From contig NC_068341.1 of assembly GCF_014633365.1 (NCBI RefSeq), positions 25,464,339-25,528,338 of the forward strand: DNA of 64,000 nt, read 5' to 3'. Below the pieces are notes generated by a model that searched no databases, was not told the origin of the DNA, and saw nothing but the letters and a program-made list of their open reading frames with translations. The DNA comes from Diospyros lotus (lineage: Eukaryota; Streptophyta; Magnoliopsida; Ericales; Ebenaceae). Below, piece by piece: positions 33,870 to 44,685 of this stretch; the stretch's first letter is position 1; each line of letters begins with the position of its first letter. A program made the position numbers and the translations under genes.

Positions 33870-35269
33870 ACACCCTTAGAAGAATAAAGTCAAATTTGTG
33901 TTTATTGTAAGGTCTAAGATAGGGAAAACATGTGCAGCTAAAGGGTTGAAGAGCAAGATAGTTAGGCTGTTTGTGATAAAGTAGCTCAAATGGACAATGA
34001 AAATGAAGAACAACAGAGGGTAAAAGGTTAATGAGATAAACAACAGTTTGGAAGGCTGAAACCAAAAAGACAAAGGCATGTGAGCATGAGCAAGTAAGGT
34101 TAGACCCATTTCAGCAATGTGACGATGCTTTCTTTCAACAACGCCATTTTGTTGAGGTGTGTGGAGACACGAAAAATGAGGTTGAATGTCATAGGAATGT
34201 AGATAAGGTAAAAAAGCTTTAAATTCACCTCCATGATCAGTATGAAGAGCTTTCAATTTAAAACTATACTGCAACTCAGCAAATTTATGAAAATTAATGA
34301 AAGTTTGGAGGGCATCAGACTTCAACTTTAAAGGATAAATCTATGAATATCGGGTATAGGCATCAACAAAAACAATGTAGTACCGATAACCCTCAATGGA
34401 GACAATAGGTGTAGTACCCCAAACATCCGAGTAAACTATCTCCAAATGATGTTTAACTGAAATAGGACAATTGGAAAATGGAAGTTTATGTGACTTTCCA
34501 ACCTTACACGAATCACAAAATGAAATAGCAGATTGTGGACAAGAAACTTGAATTTTATTCAAGACATGTTTCAATACATAAAATGCAGGGTGCCCTAATT
34601 TGGCATGCCACTACTATTCTATACAAACTACTTGAGCTACATTTGCTTTCAAAGGCAGATCTGGTAAAATCAGATTCTGTTGTATACAATTGTTATTAGG
34701 AAAAGAAGAAACAACATTTGAGGTCTTGAAACAATGATTGGCAGCAATGTCAGAGGTTTTGGAAGAAGTAATGGTCTGAGATGATATAGATGATGTAGGC
34801 ACAGCAGAATCAAAAGCTGAAACCAGCTGATACAGACCATTTCTAAGAGTTCTTCGGAGTAACACCAGCCCAAAGTCCTTGTCCTTAATCAAACAAGAGG
34901 TAGAGTTAAATTCAGCAACAACATTGTTATCTCTTGTGAGTTGAGAGACACTAAGAAGACTTTTCTTCATATGAGGAACATGAAGAATATGAGGTAAAGA
35001 AAGAACTGATCGAGACCATCACCAACAGTTACCTTATCAGTGCCTTGATAAGGAGACGGCAAAGACAAGTTGTTGAGACTAGTTGTGATATGATTTGTGG
35101 CGCCAGAATCAACAAACCAAGGGGAGTTGGATGCGGAAGGCTGATAAGAAGCTTGAGTATTATATTGATACAGACAAACTAAGGCTGGATAAGAAGCTGG
35201 AGAATTATAGGAGGAAGTAGAACCTAGATCAGCCATAAACACTTTGTTAGACTCACTTAGACTAGTCAA
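33870..35269 (-). pseudogene. Element B protease and integrase, split by stops
   Basis: The protease site WFVDSGATNHITTSLNNL is intact. The linker SLLSVSQLTRDNNVVAEF (34970-34614) ends in a stop just before WHAKLGHP. The integrase follows in two frames, 34574-34341 (FCDSCKVGKSHKLPF, IVYSDVWGTTP, FVDAYTRY) and 34325-33876 (ALHTDHGGEFKAF, TPQQNGVVERKHRHIAEM). All three core carboxylates (D of SDVWG, D of HTDHGG, E of VVERKH) are present, unlike in element A. The hinge continues to about 33415 in frameshifted form. Confidence 0.87.
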
Positions 35270-35289
35270 AAATGCATATGGCTTTGATT

Positions 35290-36292
35290 ACTTCCACCTC
35301 CTCGACCAGCCTGACCAAATCCTTGACCAGAAGGACGATGAAAGTTTCTATTGAACCGATGATAACACTTGTTAACGAAGTGGCCAGGTTTGCCACACAA
35401 TCAACAATAAATCCGTCGACCACCAAATCTGCCTCTACCTCTACTACCTCGGTTCACAAAACCTCCTCCACGAGACATGTATTCTCCTCTAGAGTTATTG
35501 ACAGAACCATTACCAGATCTACCACCATGTGTCGCAACATTCACATTAACAGCAAAATCAAAATTCACAAATGACGAATCAACAGTAGAATCAACAATAA
35601 TTCTTAGACATAAGATGTTGCTCATGCATAAGCAGTAGATACTGCACTTTCTCTAAATTGATCTCATCCATTTGATAGGTAATTAGGCTCACGACAGTGT
35701 CATAGTCATGATCCAATCCATTTAAAATGGCTAACAACAAATCTCCTAGGGCTTCATCGATTGCAGCTAAAGCATGTGCAATAGTCTTGATACGTAAAAT
35801 GAAATCATTTACTGAAAGTGAGTTTTTCTTAACTGACCTGAGCTGTTGCTTTAACTGAAACGACTTGGCAACAGTTTGTTGCGAATAAAGAGTCTCAAGA
35901 GAAGACCATAGCTCATTCGACTACTCACAGTGAATTACTTGTGCAAGGACTTCCTTGTCTATCGTTGAGAACAACCAGCCAAGAAGAAGCTGGTCAGAAC
36001 GAATCCACGTTAGATACACTGGATTCACAATCGTTTGATCCGAAACATCTACACTCGTATTTGGATCTGGAATATATTTCGGAGGCGATTGAGACTTGTT
36101 AATGAATGAAACAAGATCAAAAGCTCGGATAGTTGCAAGCACTTGAGCTTTCCAGAACAAGTAGTTACTGGTGTCAAGCTTGATCGGAACAAAATTCAAA
36201 GATCTTGCAACCGATGGAAAATCGACTTGCGAATCAGAAGAATAATCCAATCAAGGCACTGGTGAGGCACTGTAATCACGATTCGAAGCCAT
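35290..36292 (-). pseudogene. Element B gag, broken
   Basis: The ATG at 36292 (MASNRDYSASPV) meets a TGA after 13 codons. The frame then runs through DYSSDSQVDFPSVARSLNF, FWKAQVLATIRAFDLVSF and SDQLLLGWLFSTIDKEVLAQ to a TAG at about 35921. The remaining core (LKQQLRSVKKNSLSVNDFIL, LLAILNGLDHDYDTVVSLIT) is in other frames. A Gly/Arg-rich region (35540-35410) precedes the zinc knuckle, whose first Cys codon is followed by a stop (RIYC*LCGKPGHFVNKC). Few lesions compared with element D. Confidence 0.85.
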
Positions 36293-36320
36293 GGACGCTT
36301 GTCGCAAGGCTCTGATACCA

Positions 36321-36537
36321 TGTAATGATGATTAAAGAGTTGAGAGAAACAACGAAAGAAGAAAAGAGAATCTAAAATAATGCCTCGTCCAACTGTTATT
36401 CAAAACAGAAATGATAAGCCTATTTATATGATAGCCTTGGACTTCTAATAACATTTTAAACATAACAGACTAAGCTTACAAATAGAAAGCTAACTGATAC
36501 AAACTAAAGAGCAGAATACAACTTAATTCCTTCAACA
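36321..36537 (-). repeat. Element B 5' LTR
   Basis: 217 bp, almost identical to its partner. The primer-binding site follows directly on the minus strand. Confidence 0.93.
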
Positions 36538-36731
36538 TCTTCTATTAGTTTCCTTTCAATTTCTTCCAATCTCAAAGAACAATTCCTTGTTTCATTTCAA
36601 TCCAATCCACTCTTTTGTTTATGTTATTCCCTTATTCCAATTCCAAAAATTGGCACTTAATCTAGGATTATTTTTTTCCGTAAAACACTTCCTAAATAGA
36701 CACCTGTCATGTACTTTCAGTTTGGGAATTC

Positions 36732-37166
36732 TGTTACATATGAGGCTAGTTATGTGTAGTTAGTTACAACTATAGAAGGTTATAGAAGATTGTATTTGGT
36801 GGGAACCCCATCCAATTTGCATCATTACCCGCAGATTGGACAAAGGAGATCATCATATAAACCAACTGATCCCTCAAGATTGGGGCATCGAGAAGTTAAT
36901 GAGAATTACTTTCTTTCTCCCTACAATTCTCTCTCCCCCTTTAATTCTCTCTCTCCCTATCTCTCTCTATTCTTCTACTGTGTCTTGCATCCTCTAATTC
37001 AAATCGAATTAGGGAAGATTCATTGTCAAGCTCTAGCTCTGACAATTTTGGTATTAGAGCACGGTTCTCGGCTAGAGTTCTCTAAGAACCCATATCGATG
37101 GTGGAGAGTACTCGCATGAAGAACTTCAAATCTCAATCGCAACAATTCAGTTCGACAATGCCTGAT
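36732..37166 (+). mobile_element. Gypsy-like element G: 5' LTR, primer site and gag start
   Basis: The LTR 36732-37044 (313 bp) begins TGTTACATATGAGG and ends GCTCTGACA. Four bases later comes the primer-binding site TGGTATTAGAGC (37049). A possible gag starts at ATG 37098 (MVESTRMKNFKSQ) and runs 23 codons until the LTR of copia C begins at 37167. The same ATTCTGTTACAT start and CTCTCTCC-rich body occur in LTR H at 54347. The rest of G was not found after the nested elements, so it was lost or lies elsewhere. Confidence 0.6.
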
Positions 37167-37579
37167 TGTTGATGCACACGAAGAAATGTGTGTGTGGTGA
37201 TATGTGTGCGTGTGGTGGTCAAAGAATGTGGCAAATCTTTAGATGCCTTCCTAATCTGGAATAGGAAGTTTCCTATGTCAGACTTAGGAAACTTTCCTAA
37301 TAGTGTAGATTTGTATTCTTTCCTTATGTTGTATTTATAATAGAAGGTAGGTTTCTTTATGTGGTTTCTCTAATCCTCTATAAGAGGATCTCATTGTGTA
37401 CATTTCGTTTATGAGAAAAATTATTCCACTCATTGCTTATTCAGTTTTCTACATGGTATCAAAGCCTAAGATACCGGCTTGATTCGCCTAGAACCCTAGT
37501 GTGCCTTCATTGCACAGTTTTTTCTCCGTTTCCTCTAAGCCTTCATTGCTTCTTTCTTGTTCAACCAATCAATCTAGTG

Positions 37580-38420
37580 AACATGTCAGAACTTTCAAAA
37601 GCTACTCCCACCTTGACAACAGGAGAATCAACTTCGGTTGACTCACCAAAGTTGGAGATTTGCTGGGTGTGCATCATTCTTATCGTCTAAACAGTAGGAA
37701 CTACTTCCAGTGGGCTCAACTCATCAGAACCTTTCTCAAAGGTCGTGGGAATATCAGTCGCTTGACTACCCTTCTCCAAAAAGACTTAGATCCCTCTTTC
37801 ATAGCATGGGATGTGGAGGACTCTTTCATCATGTCTTGGCTGTGGAGTGCAATGCAGCCTGAGGTTAGTAAGAACTTCATGTTTTTAAGTTTATCAGAGG
37901 AGATCTGGGAAATGGTGAGGTAAACCCACTCAAAGGTTCAAAATGTCTCGGTGATCTTTGAGATTAAGACAAAGATTGGCTCTACTAGGTAAGGTCAATC
38001 AACTGTTACAGAATACTATAATCGGATGAAGGGCTTATGGTTGGAGCTTGATCATTATCAAGACATAAAAATGGTGTGCAGTGCAGATGCTGCGACCCTC
38101 AATCGGATTTTCGAAAGAGATAGGATTGTTGAATTTCTAGCAAGCCTAAATCTAGAGTTTGATTAATTAAGAATTCAAGTTCTTGGTAGAGATAAACTCC
38201 CTACTATCAATGAAGTGTTTTCCATTGTCAGGAGTGAGGAAAACCGGAGACGTGCCATGCTTAATGAGCATAGCCCTAAAAGTTCTGCCTTGATGACGAG
38301 CAACAAAAAGGGAGCAAGGTTTAAAGAGAGGAAGTCAGAAGCTCAAACCAAGAACTCAGGTCATGAAGGTCAGTGGTGTACCTACTGTAAAAAAACCTAG
38401 GGACACTAGGGATACATGCT
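37580..38420 (+). pseudogene. Element C gag, broken
   Basis: The ATG at 37583 gives MSELSKATPTLTTGESTSVD. After a frameshift come RLNSRNYFQWAQLIRTFLKG, WDVEDSFIMSWLWSAMQPEV and SLSEEIWEMVR, the gag type with L...NY..W......L.GRG and MSWL..SM.PE. A second block (TVTEYYNRMKGLWLELDHY, EFLASLNLEFD) follows in other frames, with a stop right after EFD. The basic tail at 38215-38400 ends in WCTYCKK, the first half of a zinc knuckle, followed by a stop. Confidence 0.78.
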
Positions 38421-38695
38421 TCAAGCTTCATGGACATGAGGCTGTTTTGAGCAAGATAGCAGGATTCAGAAATCTAAAGCACTAGATTTATCTTACAAGC
38501 AAGGAGCAAGAGGAAGTAACTGATAGGACGAAATCCTCTAGAACTGATCTTAATCTGTTGAATGCAGAGGAGATTGACAAGCTAAAATCCTTCTTAAGGA
38601 CAATCTAGGATGGACCATCCTGTTCTCTTGCACATCAAGGTAACTACCTAAACTTTGGTTCTTTTTCAGCCTTTAAAACTGATAGGAATAACATG

Positions 38696-39500
38696 TGGAT
38701 CCTTGATTCGGGAGCCACTAATCACATGACCCCCAACCTCTATGTTTTTGAGACATATGAGCCTCTTGAAACCACCAAATAGATAACTATTGCTAATAGA
38801 ACTTCAATTCCCATCACAAGATAGGGCAAAGTCAATCTTAGTCCTAGTTTATCTATCAACCAGGTACTTCATGTACCTAATTTGGCTACTAACCTTATTT
38901 CTATTCATCCACTTACTAAAGAACTAAATTGCCATGCTGTCTTCTCTCCTCACATGTGTAAATTTCAGGCTAAGAACACGAGAAAGATGATTGGTGTGGA
39001 TGAGAAACAAAATGGACTATATGTCTTACAAGGGGAGAGTGATTGTCCTAAAAGGAAACAAAGGCTTGCTTGTTCATCCCAACCTTATTTCTATTCATCC
39101 ACTTACTAAAGAACTAAATTTCCATGCTATCTTCTCTCCTCACATGTGTAAATTTCAGGCCAAGGATACGAGAAAGATAATTGGTATGGCTAAGGAACAA
39201 AATGGACTATATGTCTTACAAGGGGAGAGTGATTGTCCTAAAAGGAGACAACAGAGGCTTGCTTGTTCATCCCAATCATCTTTGGATCTCTCCACCATTT
39301 GGCTCCATCACTTTAGATTGGGCCATCCCCCATTTGTTCTGTTAAAAGACATGTTTCCCACCTTGTTTAAGACTCTAGACCCTAATAATTTTCAGTGTGA
39401 TGTGTGTATAATGGCTAAACAACAGCGAGTGTCTTATCCATCCAATCAGCATTCAACTGTCATCTAAGCCATTTTCTTTAGTCCATTCTGATGTTTAGGG
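38696..39500 (+). pseudogene. Element C protease and integrase N-terminus
   Basis: Protease: WILDSGATNHMTPNLYVF, D-S-G intact, followed by two stops. The linker VLHVPNLATNLISIHPLTKE and NGLYVLQGESDCPKR is duplicated in tandem (38893-39082 and 39083-39275). The integrase zinc-binding part is WLHHFRLGHPPF ... QCDVCIMAKQQRVSYP. The core begins HSDV with the following Trp codon replaced by TAG, and five bases further on copia D is inserted. Confidence 0.82.
38893..39275 (+). repeat. 190-bp direct tandem duplication in element C
   Basis: Copy 1 is 38893-39082 and copy 2 is 39083-39275 (3 bp longer, AGACAACAG for AAACAAAG). Both run from CCTTATTTCTATTCATCC to GCTTGCTTGTTCATCCC. The copies differ at about 12 positions, so the duplication is old or arose by recombination between different family members. 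Confidence 0.9.
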
Positions 39501-39503
39501 GCT

Positions 39504-39771
39504 TGTGAAAGCATGTCGTGTTTAAGCAGCAGCTAGCTGCTTATGTTTATCTTGTGTAATGTTTATTGTGTTGCGATTGTATTAAGTACAAGTTGTTATG
39601 TTGTTAGTTAGGCGGTTAAGTAAAGAGGCGTGTTGTACACATATATATTCAACTACGCTTCTAGTTTCTACGGCTAGACTTCATTTTTCAGATTTCGGAA
39701 AATATAGTGCAAGATTTTTCTCTTCAATTCTTTCTTGCATTTTTCTTTTCATGCCCTAGGGTTTCGTTTCA
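39504..39771 (+). repeat. Element D 5' LTR
   Basis: 268 bp, TGTGAAAGCATGTCG...GTTTCGTTTCA, with a TATA-like CACATATATATTC at about 39638. Confidence 0.92.
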
Positions 39772-39798
39772 TGGTATCAGAGCCATTATTCTACCTCG

Positions 39799-40900
39799 AT
39801 GGCCTCCAATCCAGCTCTTAGTTCTTCTTCTTCTCCACCATCTCATTCATCTTCTTTTTTGTCGTTTGCCTTGCAATCAGAATTTGCGGCAGTGGCTAAG
39901 GCATTTAATTTCATTCCAATTAAGTTGGAATCTAGCAATTACATTTTTTGAAAAGCTCAAGTTCTTGCTACAATTCCATCTTTCGATTTGATGTCATTTT
40001 CGAATAAATCGCCACCTCCGACGAAGTTTTTGACAGATCCAAAGGCAGGCGAGATCGGATCTTCTTCCGTCAATCCAAATTACTTGAACTAAATTAGATC
40101 CAATCAGTTGCTGCTGGCTGACTGTTCTCTACTATTAACAAAGAGGTATTGGCGTAGGTGATTCACTGTGAATCATCTGCTAAGGTATGGTCTTCCTTGG
40201 AAAATCTCTATTCTCGCCAAACTATAGCTAAGTTTTTTCCAATTGAAGTAGCAACTGAGGTCAATTAAGAAAGATTCACTTTCTATTAGTGATTACATTT
40301 TAAAAATCAAGACAATATGGCATGCTCTTGCAGCCATTGGAGAGCCTTTACATGATAAAGATTTGTTGCTTGCTATTCTAAATGGATTGGATCATGAATA
40401 TGAAACAATTGTTAGTCTCATAACCTATCAAATGGATGAAATTGATTTAGAGAAGGTGCACTATCTTTTATTGACGCATGAACAAAAGTTAGCAACCAAG
40501 AATTTGCCTCAATTTTTTGCTAATTTTGATTCTGTTATGTCTTTATCCATGAATGTTAATGTGGCCTCATACTTGTCAAGAAGGCAGTGGTTCTGTGAAT
40601 AATCATAGAGGTGGTTATATTTCACGAGGTGGTAGTTATGTCAATAAATGAGGCTGAGGTAGGGGTAGAATATCTAGAAGAATTTATTGTCAACTTTGTG
40701 GGAAACCATGGCATTTTGTAGACAAATGTTATCACAGATTTGATAGAAATTTTCAACAAATCCCTAGTCAAGGGTTTGGAAGATCTAATTTTGCTGTTCA
40801 GACTGATCCACGAGCGTATATGGCCTCCCTTAGTGATTCTAGCGAAGGCTACATGAATGAAATATGGTTAGTTCATCGGAGTCACTATGGCACTCCCGAG
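39799..40900 (+). pseudogene. Element D gag, broken
   Basis: ATG 39799 (MASNPALSSSSSPPS). SEFAAVAKAFNFIPIKLESS runs to a stop at YIF*KAQVLATI, where the conserved Trp codon is a stop. Further blocks are LRSIKKDSLSISDYILKIK, LLLAILNGLDHEYETIVSLI and QMDEIDLEKVHYLLLTHEQK (40363-40602). The zinc knuckle CQLCGKPWHFVDKC (about 40691) has all ligands. At least six stops or frameshifts are present. Confidence 0.85.
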
Positions 40901-40924
40901 AACTTGCCTTAAACCCCTCAATCA

Positions 40925-42298
40925 GATCCCTCATGGTTTGTTGATTTAGGCGCCACAAACCACATCACCTCCAATCTTAACAACCTGTCCTTGCATTCTC
41001 CATACAATGGTGGTGACAAAGTGACCATTTGAAATGGTAAGACTCTTCCTATATCTAATATAGGTTTAGGTTAATTGTACACCCAATCCAAACCTCCATC
41101 TATTATTTCATTACCTCATGTTCTTCATGTTTCTAGTATGAAGAAAGACTTGATTAGTGTTTCACAACTTACTCGTGATAATAACATTGTGGCTGAATTT
41201 GACTCTAATTATTGTGTGATCAAGAATAAGGATTCCGGGCTAGTGCTACTTCAAGGACATCTTAAGGATGGACTTTATCAGCTAGTTCTAGCACTTGATC
41301 CTGTTGCTCACAGCCACTCGATCCAATCCGTCAAGCCTGTTTTGTTTTCTAATCCCGATGTTTCTTTGCATACATGTAATAGACAGTTGAATACATGTAA
41401 GAGACAAAATTCATTTTCTCATGAGCTATCCATAGTGTTAATGTAGCCCAAAATACTGCTAGTGTGTGTCAGCAATGGCATGCACAATTGGGGCATCCAT
41501 CTTTTTGTGTATTGCAATCTATATTGAATAAAATTTGTGTTCCTTGCTCTCATTCAACTCTTCCATTTTGTGATTCATGTAAACTTGGTAAAATGCATCA
41601 GCTTCCATTTGCTGATTGTGAAATTAAATCAACCAAACTATTAGAATTGGTATATTAAGATCTATGGGGTCCATCTCCTATTCTATCTACCGAGGGGTAT
41701 AGATATTACATTATTCTTGTGGATGCATACAATAGATATATCCTTTGAAACTCAAGTTTGATGCCTTGTCTACCTTTATCATGTTTCACAAGTTTGTTGA
41801 ACTTCAATATCAAACCAAACTTAGAGCTTTACAAACTGACAATGAGGGGAGGGGGGGGAATTTAAAGCCTTTTTACCTTATCTTCACAGTAATGGGATCT
41901 AACCTCGATTTACTTGCCCCTATACTCACCGATAGAATGGTGTAGCAGAAAGGAAACATAGACATGTTGCTGAAATGAGCCTAACTCTATTAGCTCATGC
42001 TCATATGCCTCTAAAATTTTGGGTAGAAGCCTTTCAAACTGCAATTCATACAATAAATCTGTTACTAGCTTCTCCCATCCAATTTAATACCCCATTTGAA
42101 TTACTCTACAAAAAACCACCCAATTATTTCTTGCTTCAATCTTTTGGTTGTGCTTGTTTTCCTTTCCTTAGACCCTATAACAAGCACAAATTTGATTTCC
42201 ATTCCATTGAATGCATGTTTCTTGGATATAATCAAACTCACACCAGCTACAAGTGTTTGCATCCAACGAGAAAGGTTTATGTCTCTAGGCATGTGTAG
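40925..42298 (+). pseudogene. Element D protease and integrase, broken
   Basis: The protease site reads WFVDLGATNHITSNLNNL, with D-L-G in place of D-S-G. The linker DLISVSQLTRDNNIVAEF is in frame 41075-41446. The integrase N-terminus is WHAQLGHPSFCVL ... FCDSCKLGKMHQLPF (41464-41658), ending in a stop one codon before DLWGPSP. A run GGGGAGGGGGGGG at 41848-41860 disrupts the QTDNEG..EF block. The C-terminal part (MSLTLLAHAHMPLKFWVEAF, FGCACFPFLRPYNKHKFDFH) is in frame 41975-42298. Confidence 0.85.
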
Positions 42299-42561
42299 TT
42301 CAATCCTAATGAATTTCCTTTTCCTTCTTTGTTTTCATCTCCTATTATCTCCCAGTCACCCTTTAATGGGTTTTCTACTACTTTCTTTCAATCTCTTCCT
42401 TCTTTTTCTTCCAATTCTTCATCTCCTCGAGTAGCACAGCCTTAACTCCTGCCTTGTCACCCTTTATTCCTACTAACCTTCATGTTTCATCGCCTGCTTA
42501 TTTATCTTCTACTTATGAGCCATAGCCTTTTCCTTCTCAGCCATCTACTACTCCCATTTCT

Positions 42562-44160
42562 TTGCCTAAATCAAAACTTGTCCCAATTCCATCTATTCAT
42601 CCAATGCTCACTCAATCTAAGGCTAAACAACTTGTGACCTCTTCACCACATGCCTTAGTGAGTACTCTTGAACCCAGTTTAGTTCATGAGGCTCTTTTAG
42701 ACTCACGATGGGCTCAGGCTATGAAGGAGGAATTTTCAGCCTTGCAACGAAATAACACTTGGGATCTTGTTTCGTTTTCTAAGGACATGAACTTTATTGG
42801 TTGCAAATGGGTATTTCGAGTCAAGTATAACTCTAATATTGGTCTATTCTTAAACACAAGAATCGGTTAGTAGCTAAGGGTTTTCTCCAAATGCTAGGGA
42901 TAGACTATCCAGAAACTTTCAACCCTGTTGTAAAGGCACCACAATTAGGGTGTTGTTTTCTTTAGTTGTCATGTTTGGTTGGAATATCCAACAAGTGGAT
43001 GTGAATAATGCATTTCTTAATGGTGACTTGACAAAAGCTATTTTTATGTCTCAACTTGAGGGGTTTGTGAACTCTTAATTTCCCTCCCATGTGTGCAGAT
43101 TGAGGAAGTCTCTTTATGGCCTTAACCAAGCCTCTTGAGCTTGGTATATGAAGTTGAGGGCTGCCTTACAGAGGTGGGGCTTTTCTAGAGCTACATCTGA
43201 TGCCTCTTTGTTCATTAAAAGGATTGCTGACTATGTGTTGTTTGTCTTGGTTTATGTTGATGATATGCTCATTAAAGGGTCATATTCTACTGCACTAAAG
43301 TTGTGCATTCAAGATCTGGATACTCACTTCGCTCTTAAAACCTTAGGATCAGTCAATTACTTCCTAGGGTTTGAGGCATATTGAGATGATAGTGGTATTT
43401 ACTTGACCCAAGCTAAGTATACTTTGGATTTGCTAAAGGCAGCAATGTAAGACTGTAAACCTTGTGTCACTCCTATGACCTCGAGTATTTCCTTAACTGA
43501 TGAGGGTGATTCCTTCTCCAATTCGTCATTGTATAGGACTCTTATTGGTTCTCTACAATATTTGACATATACACAACCTGACATTGCCTTTGTGGTAAAC
43601 AAATTAAGTCAGTTCTTATCAGCACCTAAAATGTAGCATTGGTTAGCTTGCAAACGTTTGCTTAGATACCTTAAAAGGACTGCTGGCTTGGGTTTGTTAT
43701 TCTCTCCATCTCCAAATGATCTATCGTGCATACAGATGCTGATCGTGTAGGATGTAAGGTCACAAGGAGATCTATAAGTGGGCTTTGTGTGTATTTTGGT
43801 TGTAATATGATTGTATGGGGTTCTAGGGAACAAATGGTGGTAGCTAGATCAGTTGGTGAGGCTGAGTACCGAGCAATTGCACATGGTGTGACCGAACTAT
43901 TATGGCTGAAGTCATTGTTTTCAGAGTTGGGATATCCTTGTGGTACTACTACTAAACCAATTGTGCGGAGTGATAATTTGGTTGCTAAGAGCATTGCTAA
44001 AAACCCTGTATTTCATGCTCGTATTAAGCACATCAAGATTGATGTGCATTTTGTTCGAGAGAAAGTTGAGAATGGTGAAATAGAGATAAGACATGTCGTC
44101 CCTACAACTCATCAAGTAGCTGATATTCTTACAAAAGGGTTGCCAAGAAATCGATTTTAG
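42562..44160 (+). pseudogene. Element D reverse transcriptase and RNase H, broken
   Basis: Frame 42562-42870 includes ALLDSRWAQAMKEEFSALQR and FIGCKWVFRVKYNS. After frameshifts come VNNAFLNGDLTKAIFMSQLE and KSLYGLNQAS*AWYMKLRAA, then VLFVLVYVDDMLIKGSYSTA (catalytic YVDD intact) and FALKTLGSVNYFLGFEAY, which ends in a stop. RNase H is in frame 43726-44160: the motif reads HTDADRVGCK, then VVARSVGEAEYRAIAHGVTE and HIKIDVHFVREKVENGEIEI. It ends before the polypurine tract. Confidence 0.87.
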
Positions 44161-44279
44161 TTTCTATGTGGAAAGCTTGGGCTCAAATTTTCTTCGATGC
44201 ATAATAGCTCTATTGACTCTATAGACATTACAAGGATCAAAGATTTATCCTCTAATTTGGAGTCTAATTTGAGGGGGAA

Positions 44280-44533
44280 TGTGAAAGCATGCCGTGCTTA
44301 AGCCACAGCTAGTTGCTTATGTTTATATTGTGTTGTTGTTGTATTAAGTACAAGTTGTTATGTTGTTAATTAGGTGGTTAAGTAAAGAGGCGTGTTGTAT
44401 GCATATATATTCAGCTACGCTTTCAATTTCTATGGCTAGACTTCATTTTTTAGATTTCGAAAATGTAGTGCAAGATTTTTCTCTTTAATTTCTTTCTTGC
44501 ATTTTTCTTTTCATGCCCTAGGGTTTCGTTTTA
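44280..44533 (+). repeat. Element D 3' LTR
   Basis: 254 bp, TGTGAAAGCATGCCG...GTTTCGTTTTA. The terminal CA has become TA. It lacks the GTAATGTTTATTGT stretch of the partner. Confidence 0.92.
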
Positions 44534-44685
44534 GGGCCATCCAAGATACCAAATTTTTTGGGGGCAAAATGGTTTATTTCCTTTATAGATGACTGTGCTT
44601 GCATGTGTTGGATTTTTCTGTTAAAAGGTAAGGCTGCCATTGGGACTATCTTGCTCTATTTTTGCAAAATGATTTCCACTCAATT
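44534..44685 (+). pseudogene. Element C integrase core, piece 2
   Basis: Resumes after element D: GPSKIPNFLGAKWFISFIDD and then a frame continuing to KMISTQLG, where the LINE begins. The join with 39500 is HSDV*G(L/P), so D landed just behind the first catalytic Asp. Confidence 0.82.

Larger units (their letters stand above)
31573..36537 (-). mobile_element. Copia element B, complete with two LTRs
   Basis: A 4965-bp element on the minus strand. The LTRs at 31573-31789 and 36321-36537 are both 217 bp and differ at about five positions by eye (about 2%), the youngest pair here. The target duplication is exactly TCTTC (31568-31572, 36538-36542). The primer-binding site TGGTATCAGAGCC is the complement of 36308-36320. 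The polypurine tract ATTGAGGGGGAA is the complement of 31790-31801. Domain order is gag, protease, integrase, RT, RNase H. Internal proteins are close to element A, but the LTRs are not alignable by eye, so they are distinct families of one lineage. Confidence 0.95.
37167..39503 (+). mobile_element. Copia element C, 5' portion
   Basis: The 5' LTR 37167-37453 (287 bp, TGTTGATGC...TTTCTACA) is followed by primer-binding site TGGTATCAAAGCC (37454-37466), gag, protease and the start of integrase. At 39503 it is cut by copia D and resumes at 44534. It belongs to a copia lineage different from A, B, D and F, judged by its gag. Its 3' half and 3' LTR are missing: at about 47525 the sequence jumps into element E. 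C entered the gag of element G. Confidence 0.82.
39504..44533 (+). mobile_element. Copia element D, complete but heavily decayed
   Basis: A 5030-bp element on the plus strand, nested in C. The 5' LTR is 39504-39771 (268 bp), the 3' LTR 44280-44533 (254 bp). The target duplication is GGGCT (39499-39503) and GGGCC (44534-44538), one mismatch. The primer-binding site is TGGTATCAGAGCC (39772-39784) and the polypurine tract TTGAGGGGGAA (44269-44279). The LTRs differ by a 14-bp deletion and about 22 substitutions by eye. Same lineage as A, B and F. Stops are far more frequent than in A or B, in keeping with greater age. Confidence 0.93.

Noticed and set aside
33415..34065. 216-codon Leu/Phe-rich minus-strand frame
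   Set aside because: Only its beginning matches the integrase hinge; the rest is a shifted frame of element B.
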